DNA from: Paraphaeosphaeria minitans | Lineage: Eukaryota; Ascomycota; Dothideomycetes; Pleosporales; Didymosphaeriaceae | Assembly (NCBI GenBank): GCA_015832175.1 | Contig: WJXW01000015.1 | Coordinates: 434,001 to 498,000, forward strand | Direction: 5' to 3' | DNA: 64,000 nt | Shown here: positions 22,623 to 33,375 of the stretch, one piece after another | Numbering within the stretch: position 1 is the first letter of the stretch | How the letters are laid out: each line of letters starts with the position of its first letter | The notes under the pieces: model-generated | Databases searched by the model: none | Told to the model about the DNA's origin: nothing | What the model saw: only the letters and a program-made list of their open reading frames with translations | Translations under genes and position numbers: made by a program

Positions 22623-23229
22623 TTGCCAGTGCTGACGAGTCAGCTACACTTGTGGACCATGCCTGAGCAACTTACGGAAAACCGTGATGCCGAAGTGCAT
22701 ACGCCCTATCCGCGTAACGATGATGAGGCACCTTCCTCATGTAAGACTGAGGACAGCAAGGTCTCGAGCACAAGCGATGCCAACGAGGGTGCTCTAGTCG
22801 TTCTGATGGTGTTGGATATCCCCGATGAGATCCCAGAACAAGAAGTCATAGCCATTTCGTTCGAAGCGGAAGCAACGACCTGTCTACTGCCGCAAGGAGT
22901 GTTCAGTAGCCGACAAGAGTCACCAACGGAAGACGAGACAGACGAAGGAACAGTAGAAGAGGTGGGCACTAAGCCCACAGAGGAAACGATCCTGGTGTGC
23001 CCGATCGTTGTCCGCAATCGTCCGAGATCCGGATCAGGCACCTCTTCAGCAAAAGCTACGGGATGCCAAATACAATGCTGGATGCGACTTGCATGGTCCA
23101 TCCAGCCTTGACACTAGGGACAGCTTTCCATTGCCGCTCTGGACACAGAGGGCAAGCGAAACTATTCCGAAAGCATTGGAGACGAAAAAGGGCCAACACC
23201 AGATCTCATCATCGACAACAAAACCATAA
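22623..23229 (+). pseudogene. Hypothetical acidic protein, apparent frameshift
   Basis: An acidic frame (ATG at 22661, MPEQLTENRD) runs to about residue 120 (PTEETILVCPIVVRNR). The coding-like sequence then seems to continue in another frame (APLQQKLRDAKYNAGCDLHG ... SETIPKALETKKGQ) to a stop at 23229. Either a 1-nt shift near 23035 or an unseen intron separates them. No domain recognised. Confidence 0.3.
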
Positions 23230-23254
23230 CTTATCTACAACTTTGACTGGCTGA

Positions 23255-24731
23255 ACACCAGATTAGCAGAAAGATATGGCGCTTGGACTGGATACGTACG
23301 ATGTCGAAGGCTATCGCTTTGTTGCGAACTAATGGGTTGAACCGAATGTCACTGCTAGGCAGTTCAGCGTGATCACTTTTATCCGATCAAGGTGGTAGTC
23401 AGTTCCCCTATCCAGCCTTGACTCACCTGAAAAGCGGTTCAACGCTCGTAGCGATATGGTGGAGAGTGACTCTTAGCGTCGCACTGTATCAAATTCCAAT
23501 TTCTGTGCCTTCTTCGGCTTTGGCTTCGGTCGGTTATTTTGGGCGCTTCTTGGACTGAGTGAACCTGCCGTGTGCAGCCGGCTGGGACTGCTTTGATCTT
23601 ATAAAGTTCAGCAGTGGAGGTCTGAAGGTAATGTATACTTACAATAGATGAAAGCCATTTCTGGTCTCCACAATCGTTATGGGGTACCAGATCAGGGACC
23701 CCGAACGGCAGACGCTGTAATTAGCTAGCGCGAGGTACTCCTTTCGGTACCTGTCTATGATTAGCTGTACGTTGACTTAACGTAGTTCGCGGTTCGGAGC
23801 CATATCTGGGCCCCCAGCTAATAATGGTCGCGGATATCACTATTCCAAAAGCGACTTAGCGCTGATCTCGGCAGGCTTTAGACCGCTCTTTAGTAGATCC
23901 AGTCAGCTCGATGGGAGGGCTAAGTTAAAATAGTAATTAACGTTAGAGCTCCATCGTATGCAGAACTGGACTAAGAATATGTTGATAGTGTGACCGGCGT
24001 TGCGAAGACTGTCTGGAGATGGTGATATCACCACAATCGGATCGAATAAAGAGACAAACCTTCAAAATCTTTACGAGATGTGCCGGCAAGCACAAATTCA
24101 GCGCATCAGGCGCTTCAACCGTGTCTTCTACACTCGAACACCCGGAATACTGCGCACGCTATGGAATAACGACCGGGTATGTGGGCTTGCATTACTGTCT
24201 CGACAGTCATGACCTAGCAGTGTGCTGAAGGGAACACGCTATCGGTCAGAGACCATACTAAGATGACTCGGTGGCGGTTGGCACCCCTAATGATCAGTGG
24301 AAGGAGTCTCCCGGCATAGGAGTTGGGATCAAGGGTGCAGTGAAGCTCTGAGGAGGACGAAGATGGGAATGACCATGTCACGCCTGTATAGGCATCGTGT
24401 CAGTCAACCTTATAAATGGCTAGGCGCTCGAGGAGCCAGACAGTGCTGGAAATATGTCGAGGAAATTGAACTGAAATAAATGAGGAGGGGCAGGGCAAGG
24501 TTTATATATTTCGTTGTGGAGCCCCTTGTCCTCCTACAGAGTTCACGATTTCGACTTCTGAGTTTTGAATTTTGGAAGTGAAGAATCAATTATCAGAACG
24601 AGGATCCGTTTTCATAGAAACAGCCGTCCTATCAGCGCCTGGCTGTTTAACGCCCGGAAATTGAGCGCCCTAGCGCGACGGTTCAGCCTGTTTAATTTGC
24701 TAATGCCTCTCTGATCTCTGTCTCCTGCTGT
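23255..24731. other. Gene-poor stretch
   Basis: About 1.5 kb with only short motif-free frames (for example 24000-24212 and 24297-24479 on the plus strand). A TATATTTCG-type box lies near 24505 with no clear gene after it. Confidence 0.4.
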
Positions 24732-25235
24732 TGTCACGGAACTACGTGACGTACATTCACGTGATTGCATCCCGGATCGGAATTACTGGGTCCGCGACCC
24801 GGCAATCAGCTGACGCGTCCAGGTCGTTGCTAATCCATGCCCAAGCCAGTGCTGGTCGGCACTGTGCCGATACTGTAGACATGTATTAGAACGCATGTCT
24901 CATCTCTGAGACGATCTAGGTCGATCGGTGATAATCGCCCTAGGTCTGAAGCCCACGCCTCGTTGAAGACCTGCCTGTGAGAAATTCTTTGAAAAGCGTT
25001 CCGCTCATGTGAGCGAGTCTCTGAGGAGAACCCTGCACTTCAGAGATCTGTGTTGACTATCACTGTGGCTGAGACTGTCACGTGTGTGGCTGGAGCGGGC
25101 TCATGCGTATATATAGAGCCGGCGTCACCATACAATAAACACAGAGTTCTGCTCAATCACTTGCTTTAACAATTCACGAAAGCACTGCCCTTCAGAGAGA
25201 TCTGTTCCAAAGATTGACGAATTTATGCCTTGACA
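24732..25235 (+). repeat. Solo-LTR-like block
   Basis: About 504 bp starting TGTCACGGAACT and ending TTGACA, so the ends TGTCA/TGACA are inverted. It contains a GTATATATAGAGC TATA box near 25108 followed by a transcript-leader-like CAATAAACACAGAG, the usual LTR promoter arrangement. No matching target duplication was found (GCTGT versus TACAT), so the ends are tentative. No internal retroelement coding was seen beside it. Confidence 0.45.
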
Positions 25236-25926
25236 TACATTGTCGGCTCTATTTCGCCGACGTTATTGCGAGATCGTCAACGCTTGCTCGTCTTGGTGTC
25301 TCACTTGTTTGGTGCTGTGACTCACCGTGACCCAGACATGCTCCTTGCTTATCTTTATTGGTGACTTGCTGTGCCGCTGTTTGCCTCGCTGTCTTAAACG
25401 AAACCCTCTGGTGCTTGCCACACAGTTGAAGCTTTCGGTGCAGTCACTTGAGGCCTCTAAGGGTCCATCTGTGCCAGGCACTGCGATTTCTGTTACCGCA
25501 CGGCCATTCAAGATTGTCTGTTAAGGCGTACGATGCAGGTGTTGCAATTCAGCCAAACCGCGCCACTCGTCGCAAGCGCTCGATGGGATGGAAAATAAGC
25601 GCCCGACGTGGGTCGCATCCTGTACGCACATTGGTCGCTTGTATGGCGTGCTATGTCTATTTCAGACCCTCGAGACAAGGCGCTTAAAGAAGGTCCCAAT
25701 TACGGTTTTCGGGCCCAGACACCGCTCCTGCATCACAGTGATCACGACTAAGTATTGCAGAAACCAAATCTCGATTTCCTGTTTCGTATTTCGCATGCTA
25801 TACCTTTCGCAACCTTTCGAAATCAGCCACTCCAGTTTGGAAAAGAGTGTTTCCTTGCAAACGGTATTTCCTTCTTCGGGCTTGGCATATGATTGCGCTA
25901 ACCTAAGAATTCGCCTTCAGGCACCA

Positions 25927-26043
25927 ATGTCGAACCCGAACTGTTCTCTGTGTGGCGGTTCTGGAAAACAAGGCGAATTTGATTGTAGTCTTTGTCATGG
26001 AAAAGGCACACGCGACACGGAGGAAGCTTCAGGCTCGAAGTAA
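25927..26043 (+). CDS. Tiny protein with two CxxCxGxG motifs
   Basis: A 38-residue frame beginning ATGTCG. It contains CSLCGGSG and CSLCHGKG, two CxxCxGxG units as in the DnaJ/Hsp40 zinc-binding domain, which normally has four. The ATG follows a good branch-point/acceptor pair (GCTAAC ... TTCAG at about 25900-25920), so a 5'-UTR intron or an upstream exon is possible; a longer frame open from 25588 has no motifs. Two units could bind one zinc. A minisatellite begins about 80 bp downstream. Compare the 41-residue protein at 26744. Confidence 0.45.
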   Translation: MSNPNCSLCGGSGKQGEFDCSLCHGKGTRDTEEASGSK

Positions 26044-26120
26044 TCACAGCTAGATCATTGTTGCAGCATGTTCCTTGTGCAGGTTCCCACATTAGCCCCT
26101 ACGCCAAGCTGATGCGCAGC

Positions 26121-26320
26121 CGCTCACCCCGCGCACCTTTGTCTCACCCCGCGCACCTCCGTCTCACCCCGCGCACCTCCGTCTCACCCTGCGCACCTCC
26201 GTCTCACCCTGCGCACCTCCGTCTCACCCTGCGCACCTTCGTCTCACCCTGCGCACCTTCGTCTCACCCTGCGCACCTCCCTTCGCACCCCCCTCTCACC
26301 CTGCGCACCTCCCTTCGCAC
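26121..26320. repeat. 20-bp minisatellite, about 10 copies
   Basis: Unit GTCTCACCCTGCGCACCTCC with small variations (CCCCG/CCCTG; CTCC/CTTC). The array is pyrimidine-rich on the plus strand. A frame passes through it (HPAHLRLTLRT repeats), but this is probably a by-product of the 20-bp period. Confidence 0.95.
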
Positions 26321-26743
26321 GGCTTATGCAAGAGCGGCTGTGGGTGAGCTTGAGAAACTAGCCAATAAAATGCTACTAAACTACCACTGGGTGGTGCCGA
26401 ATGCATCAATAGAATAGGTTTTTCCCGCACAGCATAGGCGAGATAAGCACGCGATAACAAGTCTGCATCTTTTACTATAGCTAGTGGAAAATGCACGTTA
26501 GTGCCCATTACGGCGCAATACGGGCAGCAGTTCTCCAGGATCAATGAGTGCTACCGCTCATGCAAGATAAAGAGGATGATTTTCTGCTGATGTGCAAAAA
26601 CACTCACATCCAAATCTCCGTCTGCGATACCAATATCACCCATTAAATCCAAGAGAGCTACTGCTGCTCTCCTTTGTATGCAGAGCTCTTTTTGTGAAGT
26701 GTTTCTCATTTGCTGACATCTCAAGCATTGAAGACCATCGAAC

Positions 26744-26869
26744 ATGGCTGCAACAGTCACCGGTGGACCTGTGGACCATGAAACTTGCCCAGGTTGTAAA
26801 TTTAACAACGTTACGGGTGCAGAGAAATGCGAGCAGTGTGGGACGGCTCTTACTGGAGGTACCCAGTAA
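26744..26869 (+). CDS. Tiny zinc-ribbon-like protein, 41 residues
   Basis: ATGGCT in a strong context (CGAACATGGC) opens a 41-residue frame. Its core CPGCKFNNVTGAEKCEQCG has the C-x2-C ... C-x2-C spacing of a zinc ribbon or RanBP2-like finger, followed by TALTGGTQ and a TAA. A GCTGAC branch-like site and CTCAAG acceptor lie about 25-30 bp before the ATG, as at 25927. It is too short for most annotation filters. Role unknown; small zinc ribbons often mediate protein or RNA contacts. Confidence 0.5.
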   Translation: MAATVTGGPVDHETCPGCKFNNVTGAEKCEQCGTALTGGTQ

Positions 26870-26955
26870 GCACGAAACGGAACAGTAAGAATCACAAGTA
26901 ATTCATGATTGACATTCACTGAATCGTATCGTATTAGCTATTGATAGTGTCTGAA

Positions 26956-27903
26956 TCAAGATGATCTTCCAATTGCTTTTCTCCAAGCTTCATATGCTTC
27001 CATATTTGACGCAAGTCCTTCACGTTCTAGAGCATTTGCCAGCAAAATTGCCCAGGCCCGCCTCTCTGGGCCGTGAACGTAGAAACCAGCAGAAACAAGT
27101 GGCTTGGTTCCCAACCAGAACGTCGGGTAGAATGCAGCAGACTCCCAATCAATGATTCCAATGATGCTCCCATCCTCATCCACTATGATATTTGACGGTC
27201 CAAGGTCTGCGTGGTAGAACTTGAATGAACTTATGTGCTCATCGAAGACTGAGGACTCAGAGAGATAAGACCGCAGTTGGTCGGAAGTATAGGGACCCAA
27301 AGTTTGAGGTTTCCATGAAGGTTCCGAGTCTGGAGGGAAAGCTGTGAGATAAGGTTCTAAGACACCGTTTCCATTTGCAGTCATCAACATTCGCGACGTT
27401 GACAAAGCCAATGTCTTGCAAAATTGTGCCACTGTGCCTGCATTTCGCAAGCGTTGATCCACAGACAATGATACCCACGCTTGACCAAGAGTGCGTCCTT
27501 CTATAGCCTTCAGAATCAGGAAGGAACGGTTCCATTCAACATCTACCCAAGAGAAGACAATCTCGGGCACAGGAATCGAGGAGATCCTGTTGACAAACTG
27601 GATGGTGTCGACCTCTAGTTGCATACCGTCTCGCCAGGCTTTGACTTTCACAAATGTACCTCCGATATTCCAAACAGCTGCTGACGTACCCGCGTGATGG
27701 ACGCGATTGCTCTCTGAGTTGCCCAATACGGAATCCCGATAATTTGTGGAAGCTTTGCGAATGCAGTAGGTATCTCCGCCGGCGTTCCAACTTGCCATGG
27801 CGTCGTTGGGTACATTGTCGACAAGTTCGCAGGCATAGCTTGACCCAAGCAGCCAGCAGTTCGGTTTTGCAAGGACAATTGAGTCTTCAATGGGAGGATC
27901 CAT
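26956..27903 (-). CDS. Aminoglycoside-phosphotransferase-fold (APH) kinase family protein
   Basis: A 315-residue single-exon frame with a true ATG. It has the protein-kinase-like small-molecule kinase fold: a nucleotide-binding N-lobe (GGTFVKVKAWRDGMQLEVDT), linker RSFLILKAIEGRTLGQAW, the catalytic Brenner-type motif FYHADLGPSNIIVDEDG with catalytic Asp and Asn, and the metal-binding IIDWESAAFYP motif. Length and layout match the large fungal APH family, whose natural substrates are mostly unknown; few are true drug-resistance enzymes. No lesions seen. Its start faces the DUF7924-type gene across 572 bp, so the two may share a promoter region. Confidence 0.92.
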   Translation of the reverse strand: MDPPIEDSIVLAKPNCWLLGSSYACELVDNVPNDAMASWNAGGDTYCIRKASTNYRDSVLGNSESNRVHHAGTSAAVWNIGGTFVKVKAWRDGMQLEVDTIQFVNRISSIPVPEIVFSWVDVEWNRSFLILKAIEGRTLGQAWVSLSVDQRLRNAGTVAQFCKTLALSTSRMLMTANGNGVLEPYLTAFPPDSEPSWKPQTLGPYTSDQLRSYLSESSVFDEHISSFKFYHADLGPSNIIVDEDGSIIGIIDWESAAFYPTFWLGTKPLVSAGFYVHGPERRAWAILLANALEREGLASNMEAYEAWRKAIGRSS

Positions 27904-28475
27904 AGGACTGAGGACGTTAGCTTCGCTTTAGACAAGAAATGCACCGTACCAGAACATGTTGCATCAGCTTTTTCTATGAAACCCGATTCCGATACCAACG
28001 ATCCAAGTACTTTCAATGATGTGACATAAAGGCTCTCTCACGCAGTCCTTACAACATGTGGTAGACGATTGTAAGCTTGCCTGGTCTCCACGAGCAGAAG
28101 AACCGGGTGGGGATTTGGCGGACAAGGAATAAGCACGCGGCACTTTATCATGTATGACGTCAGGTGACAGAGGTCGCTCGACGTGCTCGTGAGCTCGATT
28201 AACACTGCAGGTTTAAGTGCGCTATTGGCGAGGGTTGCATGCGTAAGTTATTCACTTCCCTCAGATGCAGCTGCTATCCCGAAGCGCGCGCTTTATGGCG
28301 GGGCCGCGTCCGATTGGATGGAGGAAATCGTCAATGCTCAACTCCTTGTCTCACCAGCCCTCTGTCGCCCTCTGCACCTCAACTTTAGCTGTGACTCACT
28401 TGCCGCCGGCGAGGGGAACGCAACCCAGCTACACCAAAAGGATGATAGCGCCAACACCACGGTTGGCAAGGTGTC
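27904..28475. other. Divergent intergenic region
   Basis: 572 bp between two divergent ATGs (APH-like kinase leftward, DUF7924-type gene rightward). A plus-strand frame from 28183 overlaps the start of the second gene in another phase and is not convincing. No clear TATA box picked out. Confidence 0.4.
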
Positions 28476-30189
28476 ATGGCGCCCTTTGCGACAAGAACGC
28501 GCCGCTTTCCACCCAAGGCATCTCCACACGCTCGACAGATCAACGGTTCGACGTTTGAGGACAACTGCATGCTCGAACCAAATCTCTTTCGCCAACGCAA
28601 GCGTGCTCGTTCGGAGCAGCATTCAGACCAGCAAAGGGAAACACCACCATCGACGAAGAGAAGGAAAGCTAGCCCGTGCAACGAAACTCCAGCGGCGTTC
28701 TGGGACAAACTATCGAAGAATTCGCTCACGAAGAGAGCACTGAGAGAACTCGACAAGAGAAATATCCAAGCCGTTCCAAGCGCGTCGCATACGCTGCAAA
28801 AGCAGTTAAGCATCGCAAGTGAACGAGGGGAAGCCAACTATCTCCGCAGCCACGACCCGAGGATCCTGAAGGCCTTCTCCAGACACGGCGGCCCAGATCT
28901 GTCAGACCTAAGAAGCGTGAGATGATAACGCTATACTGTCTCCTAGCGATGCTAACAATCCGCCTCAGTTCCCCGAGCCTGCCCACATCACGAAGCACAC
29001 CATGAGCGCGAGCCGTTCGAGCACTCGAAGCCGACAACGAGATTCTGCCTCCGCAAGCACTAGACCCACTACAAACACAACGAGGACAAAAAGCACTGGA
29101 GTTTATGACCGGGATTTTCAACAGCACCTTGTTGATCATCACGTCTATCCCGATGCCTATGAACATCCCGATGGCACCATGCCTGCTGAGCCAAACAATT
29201 GGGAGCATCTCCAACACATCTTGGCACAATCTCGACCATCTCTTTCCCCAAGTCGTTTTTCCAATCAGGATTTCAAGAAATTCAAACAAGCAGATGCACA
29301 TGCGACAAAAGAAAAACAGGTGTCGGAACTAGTTATCCCTATCATTGAGGGCACAATTGAAGATGCTAGATGTCGCTCAGGAGGAATCCCGTTTAGTAAC
29401 CTTGACCCATTGACGGACGGCATGCTTAAGCCCGGGAATCCAGATGTCTACTACGGTGCTCGCCCAGAACAGCTCAGCAGGGAGATTCGTAACGAACTTA
29501 GTGGTCACATAATTCCTTCGACGCAACACGACCTACCCATGGCCCCAAATTTCTTTCTCGCAGCTAAGGGGCCTGATGGATCGTTAGCTGTAGCCGGCCG
29601 ACAGGCGTGTTACGACGGTGCACTAGGTGCACGAGGTATGGCGAGTCTGGAAGAGTACGGACAAGGTGAACCGCATTATGGCACCGCCCATACAATCTCA
29701 ACAATCTACCACGGCGGTACGCTCAAGATGTATACTAGCCACCTAACGCAACCCAACAGCGCCGAGGCGAGTCCTAAGTATCATATGACTCAGATCAATA
29801 CTTGGGGAATGACCGGAAACGCCGATACATTCCGACAAGGCGCAAGAGCATATAGAAATGCGAGAGATTGGACTAAGAAGCGGAGAGACGACTTGATCAG
29901 GCAGGCGAATGAGAAAGCGGCTCTTGCAGAAATTGAAACAACACCTGATGAGGCAGACGCAAGCCCGGCGCTAAGTTTTGTGACAGCAGCGTCAGATACG
30001 GAAGCTTACACCATGAGCCAAGAGTCCCGAACGACGCTGATTGAAGGCTCTAATGCACTAGGTATTTTTGAGGAATCTGATAGCTCGGTAGAAACCGTCG
30101 CAGATACCAGAGTCGCGGCGAAGCACTCGAACAAGCGCAAGCGACGCAGCACTAATGCAGAGAGCGAGGCACAGCTACGCGCTGATTGA
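28476..30189 (+). CDS. DUF7924-type protein, possible PD-(D/E)XK fold
   Basis: Two exons joined by a 52-nt intron (28917-28968: GTGAGA donor, GCTAAC branch, CTCAG acceptor), linking GGPDLSDLRS to FPEPAHITKHT in frame. About 530 residues. The N-terminus is basic (KRARSEQHSDQQRE, STKRRKAS). The core matches a family common in moulds, which I recall as DUF7924: VYDRDFQQHLVDHHVYPDAY, SELVIPIIEGTIEDARC, GIPFSNLDPLTDG, KPGNPDVYYGARPE, LSGHIIPSTQHDLPMAPNFF, AAKGPDGSLAVAGRQACYDG. Spacing of the NPD and A-A-K elements resembles motifs II and III of PD-(D/E)XK nucleases, but the acidic residue before xK is Ala here. The C-terminus has an NLS-like KHSNKRKRRST. Nuclease ancestry is inference. Intact. Confidence 0.8.
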
Positions 30190-30923
30190 TCTGGTACACC
30201 CTCTACGTCTCACTACATTCTCCTGGTGGTTTTGGCGTCTGGAGAGGAGCATGCGGCGGATCGAGGGCATCGCGAAGTTGGCGGGTAGCAGCCTTTCGGA
30301 ACGGGAACGTGTACTATGTCGTCGCTTTCTAATTGAATTGGCAATGTCAGACATTTCATCCAGCTATATAAGTGCGACCATGAGGGTGCTTCAGAGCATC
30401 ACTTACCCGCCATCATGCATTGCCCCACCTGTCCTCTGAAGATGTACATTCACGCCTATCGCAGAAAGCATGCGGGATTGAGATGCCGAGAGTGAATGAT
30501 GCTGTCAAAATCCTTAAACCACAATCATTGACAGCCTACCTTTTGACCAACCGAGTGCAATCGGGTAAGCGATAGTGTGTAAGGTGGTAATATGCAGGAA
30601 AGGCTGTTCTTTCGGCGAAGGCTTCGTAAGCTAAATTCAGTGCCCGGGGAATTTGTGCAAGTGATGAACCAGCGCTCGGAAAGGTGATTACAAGCTGGGA
30701 GGCTGTCGGGCTGTAGTTACGAAGCGGCCGCTGAAGACGGTGTCGATGTCAAATATCCTTAGCGTGCAAACCCGCACAGGCACATCTGATAACCATCATG
30801 AGTTCAATTGGCCAGTCTCTCTCACTCAGATGTTAACTCTACGTAAAGTTATCGGGGTCGCTGCAGGACAGTTAAAGAGCGAAGCATAAGCAAGAGATAC
30901 AATCAATGGATTTGAAGATCGAG
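30190..30923. other. Intergenic, nothing recognised
   Basis: About 730 bp between the DUF7924-type gene and the sirtuin fragment; only short overlapping frames. Confidence 0.4.
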
Positions 30924-31438
30924 CTAAATCCGTATATTCCACTGACGTTTGAGAAGATTGAGTACCTCAGGTAAGACGATGGTAATATCTTGTTTTAAAA
31001 ACAAGTCTCCGGTGTCCAAGTCGTCAGCTATCTGATGGTCTTCGTCCAGGTCAATAACAGCTATAGAAGCTCCGCTCGCTCGTGCTCTGTTCACCCACTC
31101 TGCAGCTGGATGTACTTTCAAGCTTGTTCCGGCAGCGATTACCAGATCAATTCCATCTTCCAACAACGACTCGATATTGTCTGGTGATCCACCAGCTATT
31201 TTCTCGCCGAACCAGACGACTCCAGGGCGCAGTAGCTTAGTACACTCGGGACAGTGAAGAAGGTCGGATAACGTGAGTTGCGATTGATTACTAACGGTGG
31301 ACAGCGACTCGAGAAATGGAAAGTCCTCTAATTTCCAGACGTAGATGTCGTAGTCGCATGCAGTACAACGAACAAGCTGCAGTGCACCATGAATGCCTAA
31401 GAGCCTTGACACAGGATGATTGGTACGCTCAAGAAGCC
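30924..31438 (-). pseudogene. Sirtuin (Sir2 family) C-terminal fragment
   Basis: The last exon of an NAD-dependent deacylase-like gene. It reads GLLERTNHPVSRLLGIHGAL with the catalytic His of the IHG motif, then zinc cysteines CTAC and CPEC, RPGVVWFGE, the NAD-binding VIAAGTSLKVHPAAEWV and VIDLD, to a stop at 30924. A ...TAATAG acceptor fits at 31439. The upstream Rossmann part (GAGxS, TQNxD) is absent: only about 55 bp further on sits the end of the Fot1-like element, and beyond that is AT-rich copia sequence. So the gene is truncated at its 5' side. GVVWFGE resembles class III (SIRT5-like) sirtuins. Confidence 0.8.
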
Positions 31439-31494
31439 CTATTATAACTTAGCGCATCGGCAATTTTCGTTTTCAAGAGGAATCTTGTAACGTA

Positions 31495-33372
31495 CCTCAC
31501 GGGCGAGCTGGCCACACGGGCGAGCTGGCCACTAACGTTATGCCAAGACCCCATCAACTGCTAACGGCAGCTAACAGCAGCCATGATATCTCAACTACCT
31601 CAACAGCTACCTACTTTAAAAGAAGCTAGAATACAGCTCGCGCTTCAGGCTCTTAAACAAGACGCGACACTATCCCAGCGACGCGCTGCAGCTATCTATA
31701 GTGTCTCCCGAAGTACACTAGGCACGCGACACGCTGGAGTCACCTTTCGACGCGACTGCGCACCCAATTCAATGAAACTACTCAAGACAGAAGAGGAGGT
31801 GATTGTTGAGCATGTGCTTGACCTAGATGCGCGAGGGTTTCCCCCCCGCCTTGATGGTATCAGAGATATGGCCAAATCTCTACTGGCTGCGCGGCATAGG
31901 GACCCAGTCGGCCAAAACTGGCCTGCAACCTTCGTAAAGCGCCAGCCAGAGCTCCAAGTCAAGTTCAATCGAAAGTACGGCTATAATAGAGCTCTCTGCG
32001 AAGACCCTACGGTTATCCAGGACTAGTTCTCGCTCGTGGAGAACACGAAGGCCACACATGGGATCCTAGATGAAGACACCTACAATTTTGATGAATCTGG
32101 CTTCTTGATTGGTATAATATCAAATGGGGCAGTAGTCACAGCCTCTGAACGTCGAGGGAGGCCAAAGAGCGTTCAGCAGGGCAACCGGGAGTGGGTGACA
32201 GCCATCCAAGGCATCAACGCAATGGGCTGGCCGATCCCACCCTTCCTCATCTTTCAGGCTAAGCACCACCTCTCTACCTGGTATAAAGAGGAGAACCTAC
32301 CTGCCGACTGGGTAATCGCAGTCTCTAAGAACGGCTGGACAACAAATGAACTTGGCCTACAGTGGTTAAAGCACTTTGATAAGCACACAAAGAAGCGCAC
32401 TGTTGGTATAGCACGCTTGCTTATTATCGACGGCCATGAGAGCCATAACTCGCTTGAATTCCAGCAGTACTGCAAGGACAATAAGATAATCACTCTATGT
32501 ATGCCGCCTCATTCATCGCACCTCCTGCAGCCACTTGACGTAGGGTGTTTGCGCCGCTGAAGAAGGCGTATGGGCGCCAAGCCGAGGATCTGATGCGCAA
32601 CCAGATCGCGCACATCACTAAAACAGAGTTCCTACCTTGCTTTATTACCGCTTTTAAGGCTGCAATTACAAAAGAGTGCATCCAAGGAGGCTTCCGAGGC
32701 GCTGGACTGGTTCCCCTTGACCCACAGGCGGTGCTATCGAAGCTTGACATCCGCCTACGTACCCCAATACCGAGCCCAGTACCAAGCCTAATACCAGGCA
32801 GCCAGTGGCAGTCGCAGACACCTAGAAACAGTATAGAATTTGGGTCTCAATCAACGCTCGTGAAACAGAGGATTCAAAGGCACCTAGATAGTTCCCCAAC
32901 AAGCATGGTTGAAGCCTTTGAGAAGATGGCGAAAGGCGCAGCTGTAGTTGCGCATAAGCTAGTGTTGGCGCAGAAGCAGATCGCTGAGCTTCAAGCCGCT
33001 AATGAAGCCGCAACACGACGTAAATGACATAAAAGAAAGCGACTACAGCGCGAAGGAGTACTTATAGTAGATAAGGGCGTACGGCTGGCTACACTAAAGG
33101 ACTTTGCGGCGCATGGTGATGGGAAGAAGGCGAAGAAGAAGGCGCGCGTTGATGAGGGCGAGCCTACACGGAGGCGCTGTAGACGCTGCGGTAAGACTGG
33201 GCACAATGCACGCACCTGTGAGAAAGATATAGAAGTAGTATCTGATTAATTCGATCAGCTGCTAGTAGCAGCTAATAACTACTGTGGGCTACTATCGACT
33301 ACCGTTGGCTGCCATTTGGTGGGGTCTTGGCATAGTGGCCAGCTCGCCCGTGTGGCCAGCTCGCCCGTGAGG
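31495..33372 (+). mobile_element. Fot1/pogo-like DNA transposon (Fot-A)
   Basis: 1,878 bp flanked by TA dinucleotides (31493-31494 and 33373-33374). The terminal inverted repeats begin CCTCACGGGCGAGCTGGCC and contain a second direct copy of ACGGGCGAGCTGGCCAC. Past about 40 bp they differ by a short insertion and then match again (ATGCCAAGACCCCA). Size, TA duplication and transposase fit the Fot1 group of Tc1/mariner. The uninterrupted target would have read AACGTACGTT. Confidence 0.95.
31583..33249 (+). pseudogene. Fot-A transposase, broken
   Basis: From ATG 31583 the N-terminus has a psq/CENP-B-like helix-turn-helix (ARIQLALQALKQDATLSQRR). The DDE core follows: YNFDESGFLIG, LLIIDGHESH and HLLQPLDVG. 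The C-terminus ends in a zinc knuckle CRRCGKTGHNARTC. Three lesions: an in-frame TAG at 32024-32026 where family members have Trp before FSLVENTK (TGG to TAG, an RIP-type TpG to TpA change); a 1-nt deletion near 32550 (T run after GGGTG) that shifts PLDVG away from APLKKAYGRQ; and an in-frame TGA at 33025-33027 before the knuckle. Not functional as read, though its TIRs are intact and could be moved by another copy. Confidence 0.9.
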
Positions 33373-33375
33373 TAC

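Noticed and set aside
25992..26417. 141-codon frame through the second minisatellite
   Set aside because: Its repetitive protein follows from the tandem array, and the tail has no motif.
28183..28743. 186-codon plus-strand frame overlapping the start of the DUF7924-type gene
   Set aside because: Out of phase with the gene whose exon join and family blocks are clear; no motif of its own.
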